Assembly: GCA_963693315.1 (NCBI GenBank)
Contig: OY856186.1
Span: 85,298,759 to 85,362,758, forward strand
Length of the DNA stretch: 64,000 nucleotides
Direction of reading: 5' to 3'
DNA from: Diogma glabrata
Taxonomy: Eukaryota > Arthropoda > Insecta > Diptera > Cylindrotomidae
In this document: positions 7,652-19,371 of the stretch, piece by piece
Layout of the letters: every line of letters starts with the position of its first letter
Position numbering within the stretch: position 1 is the first letter of the stretch
Notes under the pieces: model-generated
What the model was told of the DNA's origin: nothing
Databases searched by the model: none
What the model saw: only the letters and a program-made list of their open reading frames with translations
Made by a program: the position numbers and the translations under genes

Positions 7652-10636
7652 TTGGAATTACTAGAAATAGACAGCTTAGATGATGCAGCAAGAAATTCGA
7701 TTTTGAGAATATGTGAGCAGTATGCAGATATTTTCCACTTAACGGGGGACAAGTTAACAACTAACAATTTCTACAAGCAGACAATTTCTACAGTAGATAA
7801 AAGTCCAGTTTATATAAAAAATTATAGACTACCGCAATCGCAAATAGAGGAAATTAACAAGCAAGTTGATGAATTAGTAAAAGATGGCATAGTGGAAGGC
7901 TCAACGAGTCCTTTTAATTCACCATTACTCATTGTGCCAAAACACAGTGATTCTTTGGAAAAGAAGTGGCGTTTGGTTGTTGATTTTCGGCAATTGAACA
8001 AAAAGATTATGGATGACAAATTCCCCTTAACAAGATTAGATGATATTTTGGATAATCTTGGTAGAGCAAAATATTTTTCAACTTTAGATTTAACAAGCTC
8101 GTTTCACCAAATAGAACTGGAAAAAGAATCAAGACCATTGACAGCATTTTCAACAAATAAAGGACATTTTCAATTCAAAAGTTTACCTTTTGGTTTGAAA
8201 ATATCAACTAATAGTTTTCAACGGATGTTATCGATAGCTCTAGCTGGTCTAGAAGCCGAGGCATTTCTTTATGTGGATGACATTATAATATTTGGATGCA
8301 GTATAAACCATCATAATGCGAACTTGATTAAGACTTTTGAAAGGCTGAGGAAGTACAATTTGAAGTTGAATCCAAAGAAATGTAATTTCCTGAAGACAGA
8401 GGTGACGTATCTAGGTCATCAGATAACGAGCGAAGGAATAAGGACAGATCCAAGGAAATTCGAAGTTATCAAGAATTATCCTGTTCCAACAGATGCAGAC
8501 GGAACGAAGAGATTCACCGCATTCTGTAATTATTACAGAAGATTTATTCCAAATTTCGCAGAGATTGCAAAACCCCTGAATAGATTGAGTAAGAAGGATG
8601 TACCATTTGAGTGGACTGTAGAATGTGAAGAAGCATTTGTAACACTAAAAAACAAATTAATCAATCCACCCATTTTAAGATATCCTAATTTTGAAGAGAA
8701 GTTTATTATAACTACAGATGCATCAAATTTTGCACTTGGAGCTGTATTATCGCCAATATACCAATGTATTATACCAATTTCGTATGCTAGTAGGTCATTG
8801 AACAAGCATGAGTTGAATAAGCCGATAATAGAGAAGGAGTTGTTAAGTATACACTGGGCTATAAATTTCTTTAGACCGTATGTCTATGGAAGAAAGTTTG
8901 TGGTAGTGACAGACCACAGACCACTGGTGAGTTTATTCACACATAAGAACCCATCATCAAAATTAACAAGAATCAGACTAGATCTATCTGATTATGACTT
9001 CGAGATAGTCTACAAACAAGGTAAAATTAATACGAATGCAGATGCATTGTCGAGAATAGAGATAAATTCGGACACGCTGAAGGCGATGATACCGACTTCC
9101 ATTGTAAATGCCGTAAAGACGAGAGCTATGACAAGAAAGGAGGAGAAGATTGAGGATAAGACAACAGAGATGAAAACGGAGTGCACGCTGTATTCATGGA
9201 ACTGTACCTCGATAACAGAAGTTAAAAATATGAGAAAATTGTCATTTGAAAATATAAACTCACGTGAGAAGATTTTAAAGAAATGTATGGATTACAAAGA
9301 TAATAAACAAGGTTTCCAAATAAGAAAACTAAGTAAGAAAATGAAAGAAGGAATTTTAGTAATATACAGTGAAAATCCGCGCATCACCTTAGGGAATGTA
9401 TTGGAGAAACTTATATTTGGAATGAAAAGTAAAAATATAGATTATCTAGCGCTAGAGATAAACGATAATATATTCAAACACTTAGGTGTCACTGAATTCA
9501 AGGAAGAATTTAATAAACTGCAGTATAAATTAAATAATATAGATAAAAAGGAAACAGATTTAAAGATAGTATTATATGAAGCTCCACAAAGGATTATGGA
9601 TAAAGGCAAAATGGAAGAGTTGATAGAGATTTACCATAACACACCACATACAGGCGGGCACTCAGGTGTCAAAAGAACCATGAATAAATTGAAACAGAAA
9701 TATGTTTGGAAGGATATGAGCAAGATGATAAAAAGTTATGTTAGAAATTGTGAATTATGTGCCAAGAATAAACAGATAAGGAATACAAAAGAAGAATTAA
9801 CCATAACAGACACACCTACGTCGAGTTTCGAGACAATTTCGATGGACACTGTCGGTCCATTGCGATTAACGGGTAGCAATAGGTATATTTTGACTATTCA
9901 ATGTGATTTGACGAAACATGTTGAAGCAATACCTATCGAGAACAAAGAGGCGAAAACCATAGCCAAGGCGTTAACAGAGAAATTTATTTTAAAGTACGGG
10001 AATTTTAAGACTTTAAAAACAGACTTGGGTACAGAATTTGTAAACGAAATAATGAAAAATGTATGTACATTCTTTAAAATATCCCATGTAACTTCGACAC
10101 CGTATCATCATGAGACACTTGGTTCTATCGAAAGAAACCATCGAGTGTTGAATGAATACTTGTTGTCGTTCACAAATGATTACAACTGGGAAGAATGGAT
10201 TCCATATTTTGTGTTTTGTTTTAATATAACCCCACATTCTGATACTGGTTATAGTCCATATGAGTTAGTTTTTGGGAAGTTAATAACTCTCCCATCAGAT
10301 CAAAGATTTGTAAATAATGCGCCAATCTATAATTTTGATCAGTACGCTGATGAACTGAGATTTCGCTTGCAGCAAGCTCATAATAGAGCAAGAGATTTAC
10401 TAATTGCGGCAAAGGTTAATAGAAAGAACACGTACGATAGAGTCATAAATCCGTTAGATATTAGCATAGGTGATGAAGTCTGGTTAAAACAAGGAGAGAG
10501 AAAGAAATTGGATCCACCATTTAGTGGACCATATGAAGTTTTAGAGATTAAGGATTGCAATGTAAAAATTAAGATAGGCAATATAGAAAAATTTATTCAT
10601 AAGAACAGATTAAAAAAGAAATGTAAGGTAGATTAG
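7652..10636 (+). CDS. pol: Pol C-terminal part: reverse transcriptase, RNase H, integrase (about 994 codons)
   Basis: Same frame as the protease, directly after the TAA; the first codon is TTG and not a likely start. Residues counted from 7652: RT about 60-250 with LPFGL and catalytic YVDD at 207-210; RNase H with D356, E394 or E396 and D421 (TDASNFALGAVLS, EKELLSIHWA, TDHRPL); a spacer of about 190 residues; integrase HHCC zinc finger (H662/H666 region, C700, C703); catalytic triad D732, D791, E827 (D,D35E); and a C-terminal GPY/F module (FSGPYEVLEI). It reverse-transcribes and integrates the element. All catalytic residues are present, so only the TAA between PR and RT would block it. No chromodomain and no env are seen. 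Confidence 0.93.
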   Translation: MELLEIDSLDDAARNSILRICEQYADIFHLTGDKLTTNNFYKQTISTVDKSPVYIKNYRLPQSQIEEINKQVDELVKDGIVEGSTSPFNSPLLIVPKHSDSLEKKWRLVVDFRQLNKKIMDDKFPLTRLDDILDNLGRAKYFSTLDLTSSFHQIELEKESRPLTAFSTNKGHFQFKSLPFGLKISTNSFQRMLSIALAGLEAEAFLYVDDIIIFGCSINHHNANLIKTFERLRKYNLKLNPKKCNFLKTEVTYLGHQITSEGIRTDPRKFEVIKNYPVPTDADGTKRFTAFCNYYRRFIPNFAEIAKPLNRLSKKDVPFEWTVECEEAFVTLKNKLINPPILRYPNFEEKFIITTDASNFALGAVLSPIYQCIIPISYASRSLNKHELNKPIIEKELLSIHWAINFFRPYVYGRKFVVVTDHRPLVSLFTHKNPSSKLTRIRLDLSDYDFEIVYKQGKINTNADALSRIEINSDTLKAMIPTSIVNAVKTRAMTRKEEKIEDKTTEMKTECTLYSWNCTSITEVKNMRKLSFENINSREKILKKCMDYKDNKQGFQIRKLSKKMKEGILVIYSENPRITLGNVLEKLIFGMKSKNIDYLALEINDNIFKHLGVTEFKEEFNKLQYKLNNIDKKETDLKIVLYEAPQRIMDKGKMEELIEIYHNTPHTGGHSGVKRTMNKLKQKYVWKDMSKMIKSYVRNCELCAKNKQIRNTKEELTITDTPTSSFETISMDTVGPLRLTGSNRYILTIQCDLTKHVEAIPIENKEAKTIAKALTEKFILKYGNFKTLKTDLGTEFVNEIMKNVCTFFKISHVTSTPYHHETLGSIERNHRVLNEYLLSFTNDYNWEEWIPYFVFCFNITPHSDTGYSPYELVFGKLITLPSDQRFVNNAPIYNFDQYADELRFRLQQAHNRARDLLIAAKVNRKNTYDRVINPLDISIGDEVWLKQGERKKLDPPFSGPYEVLEIKDCNVKIKIGNIEKFIHKNRLKKKCKVD

Positions 10637-11168
10637 GCTCATAGTAGAATTAAGCTGATGATATTATAAAATTTTCTCAGATTAAATACATAAAATAATA
10701 AAACATAAGATAAGAAATAGTGCTTGTTATACTGATAAATAATCTCAAATATTATAAATTGTGATGTAGCATAATATGTATATAGATAAGTCAAAATTTT
10801 GTAAATTTGTAAATGTTATTGATTAATTTTTTCCAAAAGTTTAAGTAAAAAGAGAGTAAAACAAACTTTCTGATAGTTTGTTTCACTTCTAAAGGTCCCG
10901 GATGTAATGGTATCTGAGGAACCATTTACTCTTATATCCATTTTCCTAAGTCAAACCTTTGTACAAGATAATGTGAAGATTTTCAACCCTTTTTTAAAAA
11001 TCATATAAGTCAAAGTCGAACGCATAAATGTTTAATCAAAAATGAATTACAAATTAAGTCCAAGTACGTATATTTTTGACATAGTTATGAAGGTTGAATA
11101 TTTTCATATTTTCTTTAATTATGTAATAATCATAATAAATTATGAACAGATTGCAAATTAAATAAATA
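10637..11168 (+). other. Gypsy 3' untranslated region with a candidate polypurine tract
   Basis: No ORF. The bases just before the 3' repeat (11150-11168) are not purine-rich. A purine run AAAAAGAGAG lies at 10847-10856, followed by TAAAAC. If this is the polypurine tract, the full 3' LTR would start near 10857 and the 5' LTR would be cut short at 4626. Confidence 0.45.
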
Positions 11169-11776
11169 TGTAAAATTATGTTTATAGGTTTATTTACCTA
11201 TCGTGGAATTTAAATTGTGAAAATAAAAGTTGTAACTGCTGATTTACGGAAATATTGTTTTTTGTTTTGTTTACTTACTTTAACTAAAAAATAAATTTTT
11301 TGAAGTAAACAAACAAAAAAGCAAACAATTTTTGTTTTCACAATGATGTTTGTTTTTCTTTGTTTTAAAAATTGTTCAAGAATTATGTTATGATGATATT
11401 TCATAACATAAAGCTTGAACAAGATTTCTTGTTTAAGATGTATGTACACGGAAACGTGTGATGAGGAATTTTTGGATATATATAATAAGAAATTTTCAGA
11501 AGATAGAATAAGTATAATTTTATATCTAAAAAGTATAGTAAGGTACTTCAGGAGAAAACATTATTTCATATAGAAATTTATAATAAAATTAAAAAGGAAC
11601 TATAAAATTTGGGAGTTTTATTTCGACAATAATAAGAGGTATGTTCAAGAGGTCTAAAGGCCACCGAGCCTATGATTTGGTATGACCCTGTAGAGGTCTC
11701 CCTACTTTTGTTACATATGCTTTTATTTTAGCAGATACGTAGGCCGTTAGTAAGGAGAACGTCCAGACGTAGTTTA
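11169..11776 (+). repeat. 3' LTR of the gypsy element
   Basis: Matches 4626-5233 at a constant offset of 6543 over 608 bp with one difference noticed (C11744). The sequence after 11776 (AACTGAATG) is unrelated to the base just left of the 5' LTR, so no target duplication is evident. Confidence 0.9.
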
Positions 11777-12224
11777 AACTGAATGTGATGTCATCGTGAC
11801 CTAAAAAATATTGTGCAAACCAAAAGAATGTTTTTTTAGAATAGGTACATATTCATTACTACTATATGCTATGTTTAGAAATAATCACGCATTAATGCCT
11901 ACACGAACCCAATTGATGTCCATTTGCTACTCAATATCACATGGGATTGCAACCTGAAACTGGAATAAATACAACTCTATGGGATCCATCGCTATAATAA
12001 CAAGAAGAAGTTAAACTAATATTCAATTAATTTGCGATGCAATTCTATGTGAGCAAAAATTATAACTAAAATTTTATCAATTTTTAATCGGTCATATTTA
12101 TTAATGGTCAACTTTCCATCACACTATCGCAACCCATCCCTGAATCGACTACATTAAAAACATTTGTCTTTGTTTATGAAGACCTCATTCCTAGAAAAAT
12201 GACTTTACTTAATCGTCAACACCA
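11777..12224. other. Non-coding AT-rich DNA
   Basis: No ORF or repeat recognised, apart from a 10-base echo (GACCTAAAAA) of the gypsy primer region at about 11798-11807. Confidence 0.4.
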
Positions 12225-12430
12225 CCTTTAATTCAGACGCTGATAATATTCCTCCAACCATATTAAAAACTTTTGCTAGAGACTTAGTCTCAGTTCTCGC
12301 AAAAATCTTCTACCTATCAATTATCATTAAAGAAAGGTAAATTTTCTGAAAGATAAAAGTTTGCTAACGTTTACCCACGTACAAACAACAGGAAAAACGA
12401 ATGACCCCGGTACAGATGTAAAGGTAATAT
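12225..12430 (+). pseudogene. Decayed non-LTR retrotransposon RT fragment
   Basis: One plus-strand frame reads DADNIPPTILKTFARDLVSV, continues LAKIFYLS, and then, interrupted by stops, KFANVYPRTNNRKN. This matches the pattern of LINE reverse transcriptases (DGIPP.ILK…L...L..LFN.SL…WK.A.V.PI.KKG). The frame has several stops and no flanking RT blocks were found. It is a short old relic on recognition by eye. Confidence 0.5.
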
Positions 12431-14079
12431 TATATATATGGCAAAATTGGGAATGTAACGTAATTTTACTTTAGCTTGTTAAAATTTTAAAAAATTGCAA
12501 TAAAATTCTAATTTGCAATCGAAATAAGAATGGCACCTTTGAAAAGTCCTGTCAAAATTGTTGTTCCTAATACGATGGTAATTTATTGTTTAAGCTGCAA
12601 ACCTTGTGCCGTTGCAGAACTTGGCTGATTAACAGTTCAGTACATGATTTGTTCGAATATGTTCAATTGCAATTACGTATGATGGTACGTTGTTTAACTC
12701 AAAACCCTCTTTTAGAAAACTACCTTTCTACCTTCACAATAGTGTCGACGAATTTCTGTATTTCTGTTTGGCTTTGAAAGTTAGGCTGAATAATATTTTT
12801 AAATTCATAGATGTCTTTATTTTTTATGACAAAAATTACTAAATAACTTGATCGTTTAGCAAATTCACCAAATTACAGAATTTATGAGCCAACCAGCACC
12901 TTTTTCTTTCCAATTTACATCAAGAGTTTACTTCGTCCTCTTTTGTTGGTCCTGCAAGTTATATTAACGCGTTTCCAAATCTGTGGTTTCTCCTGATATA
13001 TAATACGGAAATATAATATAACTGATCAATAGTCTCGATCAATGTTTCGTACGCTATTCATTCCAAACAATAAGCTTAAATTTCTGGAATACTTTTCCCA
13101 TTCTAGATTCTTTGGAAATGTTACCCGTTGAAGTATCAATGAACTGAATGGTAATTTCAAAGCGAAATAAGCAATTCTTCTACACAAAAGTGGTAAGGCT
13201 ATGTTGTCATAAAACAAGTCACTCGAACAGTTATTGGTATTGCACAGGCTGTTTTCAAAACTTTTTAAAAATTATGACACGACAACCTTTATGCAATATG
13301 AGATGTAACGTCGATGGAATATCATCACAAACATTTTGTACCATTTTTCTTATGTTTATATACATTATCTCTATTAATTACTTTAAAGATAATTCATTAT
13401 ATCGATGTTTCACAGATGATAGTAAACTACAATGGGCAAGATATTATCTGATTCAACTGTACTTCAACTCTCAACTGTCCTCTCTACATAAAGTAATGTA
13501 CGATAGCATGGTTCAAAAGTATTTATATACATTTTCAATTACTTTTCAACCTATTTTGCGTGCAGCACATTCATTTCTTACAGGCACATTTGACATTTCC
13601 AAGCAAATCGTCTTATATTTTTAGGGTTCCGTTTTTTATACGGAACACTGTTAGTGAGAGTAAAACGTGTTTTTCACATTATTTCGATTATCTCGATTAC
13701 TATAAATCCAATGAACCTGAAATTTGGCATGCGTATAAAACTAATCTGTCTACTCAAAATGAGGAGTTGAAAAATAGATAAAATGGTTTTCATTTGGTTA
13801 ACAGGGCTACGATGTGAGGCCTTTGAGAAAATACATTTTTATATCGAGTCAAGTAGGGTATCATATGAAAGGGCTTCACTTCAGTATTTCTAAAAAATGT
13901 ATTTTGGAATTTTACACTCCACCATTCTTTGTGTAATTCTAAATAATGGCGTTTTCAGTATGTTTTCTTTCCTCGATTAGCTCCGAGCCTAAGTAATCGA
14001 AAATCTTAAAAAGTATTTTGAATGATAGAAAAATTAGTAAGTTTTTAAAGAAAAATATAGTAAGGTACCAAATACTAAT
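12431..14079. other. No recognisable gene; degenerate repeat-derived sequence
   Basis: Short open frames (up to 158 codons at 13148-13624) show no recognised domain. At 13622-13890 the text AGGGTTCCGTTTTTTATACGG and a later GTATCATATGAAAGGGCT look like dispersed insect repeat phrases rather than coding sequence. Confidence 0.35.
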
Positions 14080-15060
14080 GGTAAGAAACATTACAATTTT
14101 TTTAGAATTTTGCGATGCACCGTTTTTGAATTATTATTAAAAAAGTGAAACAAAAAGCTGGTCCCTCCCCTAGGGATACGTTTCTTCGTTGATTGACAGA
14201 AAAATTTGAAAAAATTCATGAAGATAGGAAATTTGATAAACCCTTAACGAAAAATATAGCGAAGCTTCAAGTGATGTATGTGTTTAGGAGATGGGAGTGG
14301 GGAAGGGTGAAAAAAAGGTTTTTTGGCTCGCATGAGTGGGGTGTCATTTGAAAGAGCACCAAAATTCAGAAACATTACAATTTTTTTTAGAATTTTGCGA
14401 TGCACGGTTTTTGAATTATTCTCAAAAAAGTGCAACAAAAAGTTGGTCCCTCTCCTATACGTTTCTTCGTTGATTGACAGAAAAATTTGAAAAAATTCAA
14501 AGAGATAGGAAATTTGATAAACCCTTAACGAAAAATATAGCGAAGCCTCAAGTGGTTTTATTTCTGTGTGTTTAGGGGATGGGAGTGGTGAAGGGTGAAA
14601 AAATGTTTTTTAGCTTGCGTGACGGGGTGTCATTTGAAAGAACAATAAAATTAAGAAACTTCACAATTTTTTTTAGAATTTCGCGATGCACCGTTTTTGA
14701 ATTATTCTCAAAAAAGTGCAACAAAAAGTTTGTCCCCTCTATACGTTTCGTCGTTGATTGACAGAAAAATTTGAAAAAAATTCACAGACATAGGAAATTT
14801 GATAAACCCTTAACGAAAAATATAGCGAAGCCTCAAATTGGTTTTATTTCTATGTGTTCAGGGGATGGGAGTGGGGAAGGGTGAAAAAATGTTTTTTAGC
14901 TTGCGTGACGGGGTGTCATTTGAAAGAACAATAAAATTAACAAACTTTACAATTTGTTTACAATCTTGCGATGCTGTTTTTGAATTTTTGTCAAAAAAAG
15001 TCCTATTTTTAGTGTTAACACCACCCAACCCCTAAATTTCGTCGTTAATTAACAGAATTC
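14080..15060 (+). repeat. Tandem repeat, about 285-bp unit, roughly 3.4 copies
   Basis: The anchor GATTGACAG recurs at 14191, 14472 and 14757, with a degenerate TAATTAACAG near 15046, giving periods of about 281, 285 and 290 bp. Each unit contains GGGATGGGAGTGG, GTGTCATTTGAAAGA and TTTTGCGATGCACCG. The last copy is the most diverged. Short frames in the array recur from unit to unit and are not genes. Confidence 0.88.
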
Positions 15061-16724
15061 AATCGTTCCTTAGCTACCATAAACAGCTATGGATAACATT
15101 TAACCTAAAGTAATATTTTGTATATCATTTCGGTTAATTTAGATGAGATTGACATTTGCTATTGATATTTACGATGAACCATTTATTTTTTATGTGTCTG
15201 TGGTCTGGCAATATAAACCCTTTACAACACAACTTTATGTTAATTATTTTGATTTTGTTTTCTTTACATTCACGGAACCCTTGACGAGCGAATTTTATTC
15301 GCACTTGTCTGATTTTTTTATTTTTCATTCGTTTTTGCATATTAGTGTGCAAATAAAAAAAATTAAAGTTTTTTTAATTGAGTTTTTTTTTGGGGTTTTT
15401 TTGTTGATGAGGAATTTGAAAGTTGATATCGAGCAGCTGGCAGTGGCAATAGATTTGAAATTAAGTATGGTGTTAAAGTGTTAAAAAAATTAAAAATAGA
15501 AAGAAATTGGTTTATTTTTAGTTGTAAATGCTTCAGAATATTCCAAGCTTTGGAATTTTCTTAATATTTAAATCAAGTGATAAAAGTGTTTTGGTTAGAA
15601 AGAAACCAAAACAAAACTTAACAATTGAGAGAGGCAATAAGTTTGAAAAAGAAACAGAAAACAGAAACAGAAAATTATACGTGAAACTTGATGTAAAGTT
15701 GAATCCTATTAAACGATAATGAATAAAAATAGGTGAAATAATGAATTCGGTGTATTACTCAAGTTACCAAAATCAAAAGAATCTTATAACTGATTTGTGG
15801 AACAGATGTGATAAAGACAACTTTTATAAATGAATCTCAATTGAAAAAGGAGATAATTGCCGTGAAAAATCCAGCTATATGGAGAAAATTATTGAAACAA
15901 CTTAAAAAAATCGATGGACGGACGATCAACAAGACAACCTCAAAATCAAATAAACGTTCCTTTTGTTATGTGTTGATATATTTGTTTTTAAAATGGCCGA
16001 CTAAGGCCCCAAGTTTTTTTGTGAGTAATGTTGGTCACCAGAATTCACGCCAGTTTGAGCTAGCTGCGTGGGAATTTGTGAGCTAGCCTAACTTTTGTGT
16101 GATTTCCCCGATAATATAAATCCCCCACTTTTTGAAGTCCATATTCAACAAATTCTTAGACTAACATAATATTTTTCCCTAAACTACAGCTTACATGGTA
16201 TTTTTAGTTTTTCAGATACACCTGTAAGCGGTACGAATCGAGTTTGTGTTCCAGGGGAAAACGAGCTTTTATCGCAAAAATTCTCTACAGATCTATCAAA
16301 ATTTGACAAAAAAATTTATTTATTTTATTTATTTATTTGTTGACAATTCAACTCACTAAATAAAGTTTCGATAAGGTCCAATAAAAACGTTTCATATACT
16401 ATTTTTTAACAAATCAAAACGAATTGTTTCGATTATTTTTCTCTAGTGGGAAGGAACAGCGAATATTTTCGAATATTTTCGGCCTACTTAATATATTAAT
16501 TTAAAACAAAAATTCACATACAAAATTATGTGAAAATGTAATTTGCAAATAGTAAAAATGTCCGTTTTCATTCATAAATGATTGCATGTTTATGTTTATT
16601 TGTCAAAAATAAATTACAAATTTATAACATTTATGCGCCTACTAAGATGAAATAATATTTTATTATGTATGATTATGTTGTATGAAATAATGTTACTATT
16701 TCTGTTCGTTAAATTGTCTGCTAA
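15061..16724. other. AT-rich DNA without a recognisable gene
   Basis: Frames of 113 codons (15143-15484) and 92 codons (15808-16086) have biased, low-complexity composition (Phe- or Lys-rich) and no recognised motif. Nothing else stands out. Confidence 0.35.
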
Positions 16725-16730
16725 ATACAA

Positions 16731-16884
16731 CTCGTCATCAAATTATTAGTCGATCATTTTTCAACATTACCACTCATGCCATTTAAGGTTAAAAATTTCC
16801 CTCGTGCGCTACGCGCATTCGGGACCTCAAATGACATTCGTAATAATGATTATGAAAAATAATCGACTATTATTTGACGACTCG
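16731..16884. repeat. Palindromic mini-element with GC-rich core
   Basis: Left arm CTCGTCATCAAATTATTAG… (16731-16770) pairs imperfectly with the right arm ending …TATTTGACGACTCG (16840-16884). The centre holds TGCGCTACGCGCA, a short perfect palindrome in an otherwise AT-rich area. Likely a MITE or foldback element of about 155 bp. A similar design is seen at 44242-44376. Confidence 0.65.
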
Positions 16885-17294
16885 TGATATTATATATGAT
16901 TGATATTATATATGATAAGACACTTGACTTTTGGGTGAATTTTCTTTAGGTCCAATGCTAAAATATAAGCTAATGGAACTGAAAAACTTGAAAAACTCTA
17001 AGTATCTTAACGTATAAAAAATTTTTTATTTAAATATTTGACATTTCCAATTTCTTAGAAAGTCAATTGAAATTAATGGTCTTGGGAATGGAGGATCAAC
17101 ATTTTAAAGGTTTTTATTTGGTGTTGTTGAAGTTATATTTAGTTGGAATAAATTTTGAACTCTTTCAAAATGTATTACGACTCCTTTGATATTGCAGTCA
17201 TTGGTTTTCATGAGAATTCATCATAACGACTGACGTGAGTGACATTGCTATTGGAACTATATAGTGCAGCAGATTTTTTTAGTACTTTTTTTAG

Positions 17295-17500
17295 CTGTGT
17301 TTAAAGTGGAACTGAACGGCACTATCCTACTTTCCAAAATGAGTTGTTGGCAATTAGACGGGTCGTCCTATCATTTTTGCTCATATGTTTATGGTAGAGA
17401 GTTCTAAATCATAACGGATCACAGATCAGTTACATGGTTAGGCAATATAAAATCTCCATCTTTGTAATGCCAATTTTTGAATCAAATAGGTCATGACTAG
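17295..17500 (+). pseudogene. Decayed gypsy RNase H fragment
   Basis: Plus-strand frames read ERHYPTFQNELLAIRR and, after a frameshift, CSYVYGREF (stop) IITDHRSVTWLGNIKSPSL. This is the RNase H block of Ty3/gypsy Pol (EKELLAI…YVYGRKF.I.TDH..L.WL.NIK.PS). At least one frameshift and one stop; no other domain found nearby. It differs from the element at 4626-11776 and is much older. Confidence 0.75.
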
Positions 17501-17560
17501 AGCTTCAAATAATAATACTGAGCTTAATGAAATTTTAATTGTGTCGACTATCGGCACTTG

Positions 17561-19361
17561 GCGAAACATTTTTATATTAATTAGAAATCGACAACATTTG
17601 TTAACATTTCGCAAATATTTTTGTTTTTTATTTTTAAAATTTTGTTAAATGCTTTTCGGTTTACGCCATGCCATTATCAAGAGCGATACATAAAAGTTAT
17701 GAAAATATTTAACACACAATTTAACATAATACTCATTAGCAATTTAGTTATAGATAAAAAAATTTTAGAGCCCGGAAAGGGGAAATATTGGAGAGGAGAG
17801 GGAGAAATATTGTTCAGGATGAATATCGAAAAGTTCAATGTTGATGATGCCATCCAAGAGTTCTTTATTTTTGAAATAATATTAAATACTATATGAATTG
17901 AGAAGCACAATAAAATGACAAGCAGTTCCCAGACCAGGAACATCTAACGGCAAAATTCAATATCTGCCAAAATTCAGAACTCAACCACCATATTGAACGA
18001 GTTCCTTTTATCACAATGGTAGAGCTAATAGACCGAACAAAAAACGATTTCTCCTCATAAACTCGAGATGAAATCAGTCATTTTAAAAGTCATTGGACTG
18101 AAATAACTTTTTTCTTTTTAAGTTTATTTAAAGATAATAATAATAAAAAACAAAATGTGAAAGAATGGAAGAATCAAAAAGTAATTTTACATTTTATAAA
18201 ATGACGAATTCCATTAAACTTCTTATGAATTTTATCTTATTTTCATCTAAAATAATTTTCAAAATAAGTGTTTTGTGAAGGCATGCAAACAAACACAAAA
18301 AACAATTGAGCACTGGGAATAACTAATTTTAGTTATTAGAAGTATTATATTTTTTAATATTTTTTGTTTGCCTTGATTCATGTCAGTTTTCTGATATTTA
18401 AATTCGTTTGTTTAATAATATTAAGAAAATTATAAAAATTAATATTTTTTTATGTTATTCAAATATTTAAATTTTTTCAACTCTAAATTCTCATGACTAA
18501 GAAATGGACCCATAATTTACAAATGCAAAAATACGACTGCTGCAAAAATACAACGGCTGTTACCAAAAATATTGTGTCGTTGTTTTGATGGTGGTAAGCC
18601 TGACTTTGTGATTCATTTCTTACCTTTCAAAGCACCGACAAAAGTTGCACAAGGAAGGGTTTATGAAACAGCTTCATACAAAAATGGCTCATGAAACTAA
18701 AAAAATTAGTCAAACGGTCTAATAAAACTGTTCCATCTCTTAAACTTATTCAAAAGTTTTAAAAGACCGTATTTGTGTGAATTATAAAAAATTAATACAA
18801 GCTATAATCTTTAGATACAGTCTACTAGGTTCAAACGGAAATTTTAACTCAACGAAGGGATTTTAACCAACAATATAGACTTTAAAAAATATCTCCTCAG
18901 AAAATAAGACTAATTAAGAGTGAAATTCTTTTGAGCTTTTGAAAAAAACTAGCTTTATGTTTTAATCACGTTACCTTGGAACAGCATATTTAAACCCAAT
19001 TAACTTCATTGTTTAAATTCTCCATGCAAGTGACACAAGTACAAAGATTAAATTTTTGATTGCTTATCAGTGTTTTGTTTTTGAAAGTGTTAGTTGGGGA
19101 TGATTTTGGTAAAATAAATCATTTCATAAATCACATCATCTTACTTAAGGACTCGTCCTCAACAACGATGTCAAATATGATAATTGCTCCATGTGTACAT
19201 AAACAATTGCACAATTTTAGCATTAAAGCCTTGTTTAACAACAATACGAAAAGCTAATTATAAAATAGTAAAGTGCCCAGAAAAAACCGAATTTCTATAA
19301 AATTCTTGTAACATTTCATGCAAGTCGCTGCTATTAAATTATTAAGAAATCTAACTACACA
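17561..19361. other. AT-rich DNA without a recognisable gene
   Basis: The open frames are short and show no motif. No tandem structure was seen. Confidence 0.35.
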
Positions 19362-19371
19362 TTACTGGTCG

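Larger units (their letters stand above)
4626..11776 (+). mobile_element. Ty3/gypsy LTR retrotransposon, nearly intact
   Basis: Two 608-bp direct repeats (4626-5233 and 11169-11776) bracket an internal region with primer site, small ORF, gag, a -1 frameshift site and a PR-RT-RNase H-integrase pol frame. The domain order RT-RH-IN places it in Ty3/gypsy. No env ORF follows pol. The repeats differ at one base noticed by eye (G5201 versus C11744), so insertion is very recent. A tRNA-Arg-like primer site and the gag without zinc knuckle suggest the 412/mdg1 side of the family (inference). No clean target duplication is visible, and the 5' repeat directly abuts the Penelope copy. Confidence 0.93.

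Noticed and set aside
11777..11810. GACCTAAAAA after the 3' LTR, echoing the sequence after the 5' LTR
   Set aside because: Ten shared bases separated from the LTR by about 20 unrelated bases; could be chance. It would matter only if a second tandem internal region followed, and none does.
13148..13624. 158-codon plus frame
   Set aside because: No domain recognised, unremarkable composition, and a frame of this size can occur by chance across such a long window; left as unannotated sequence.
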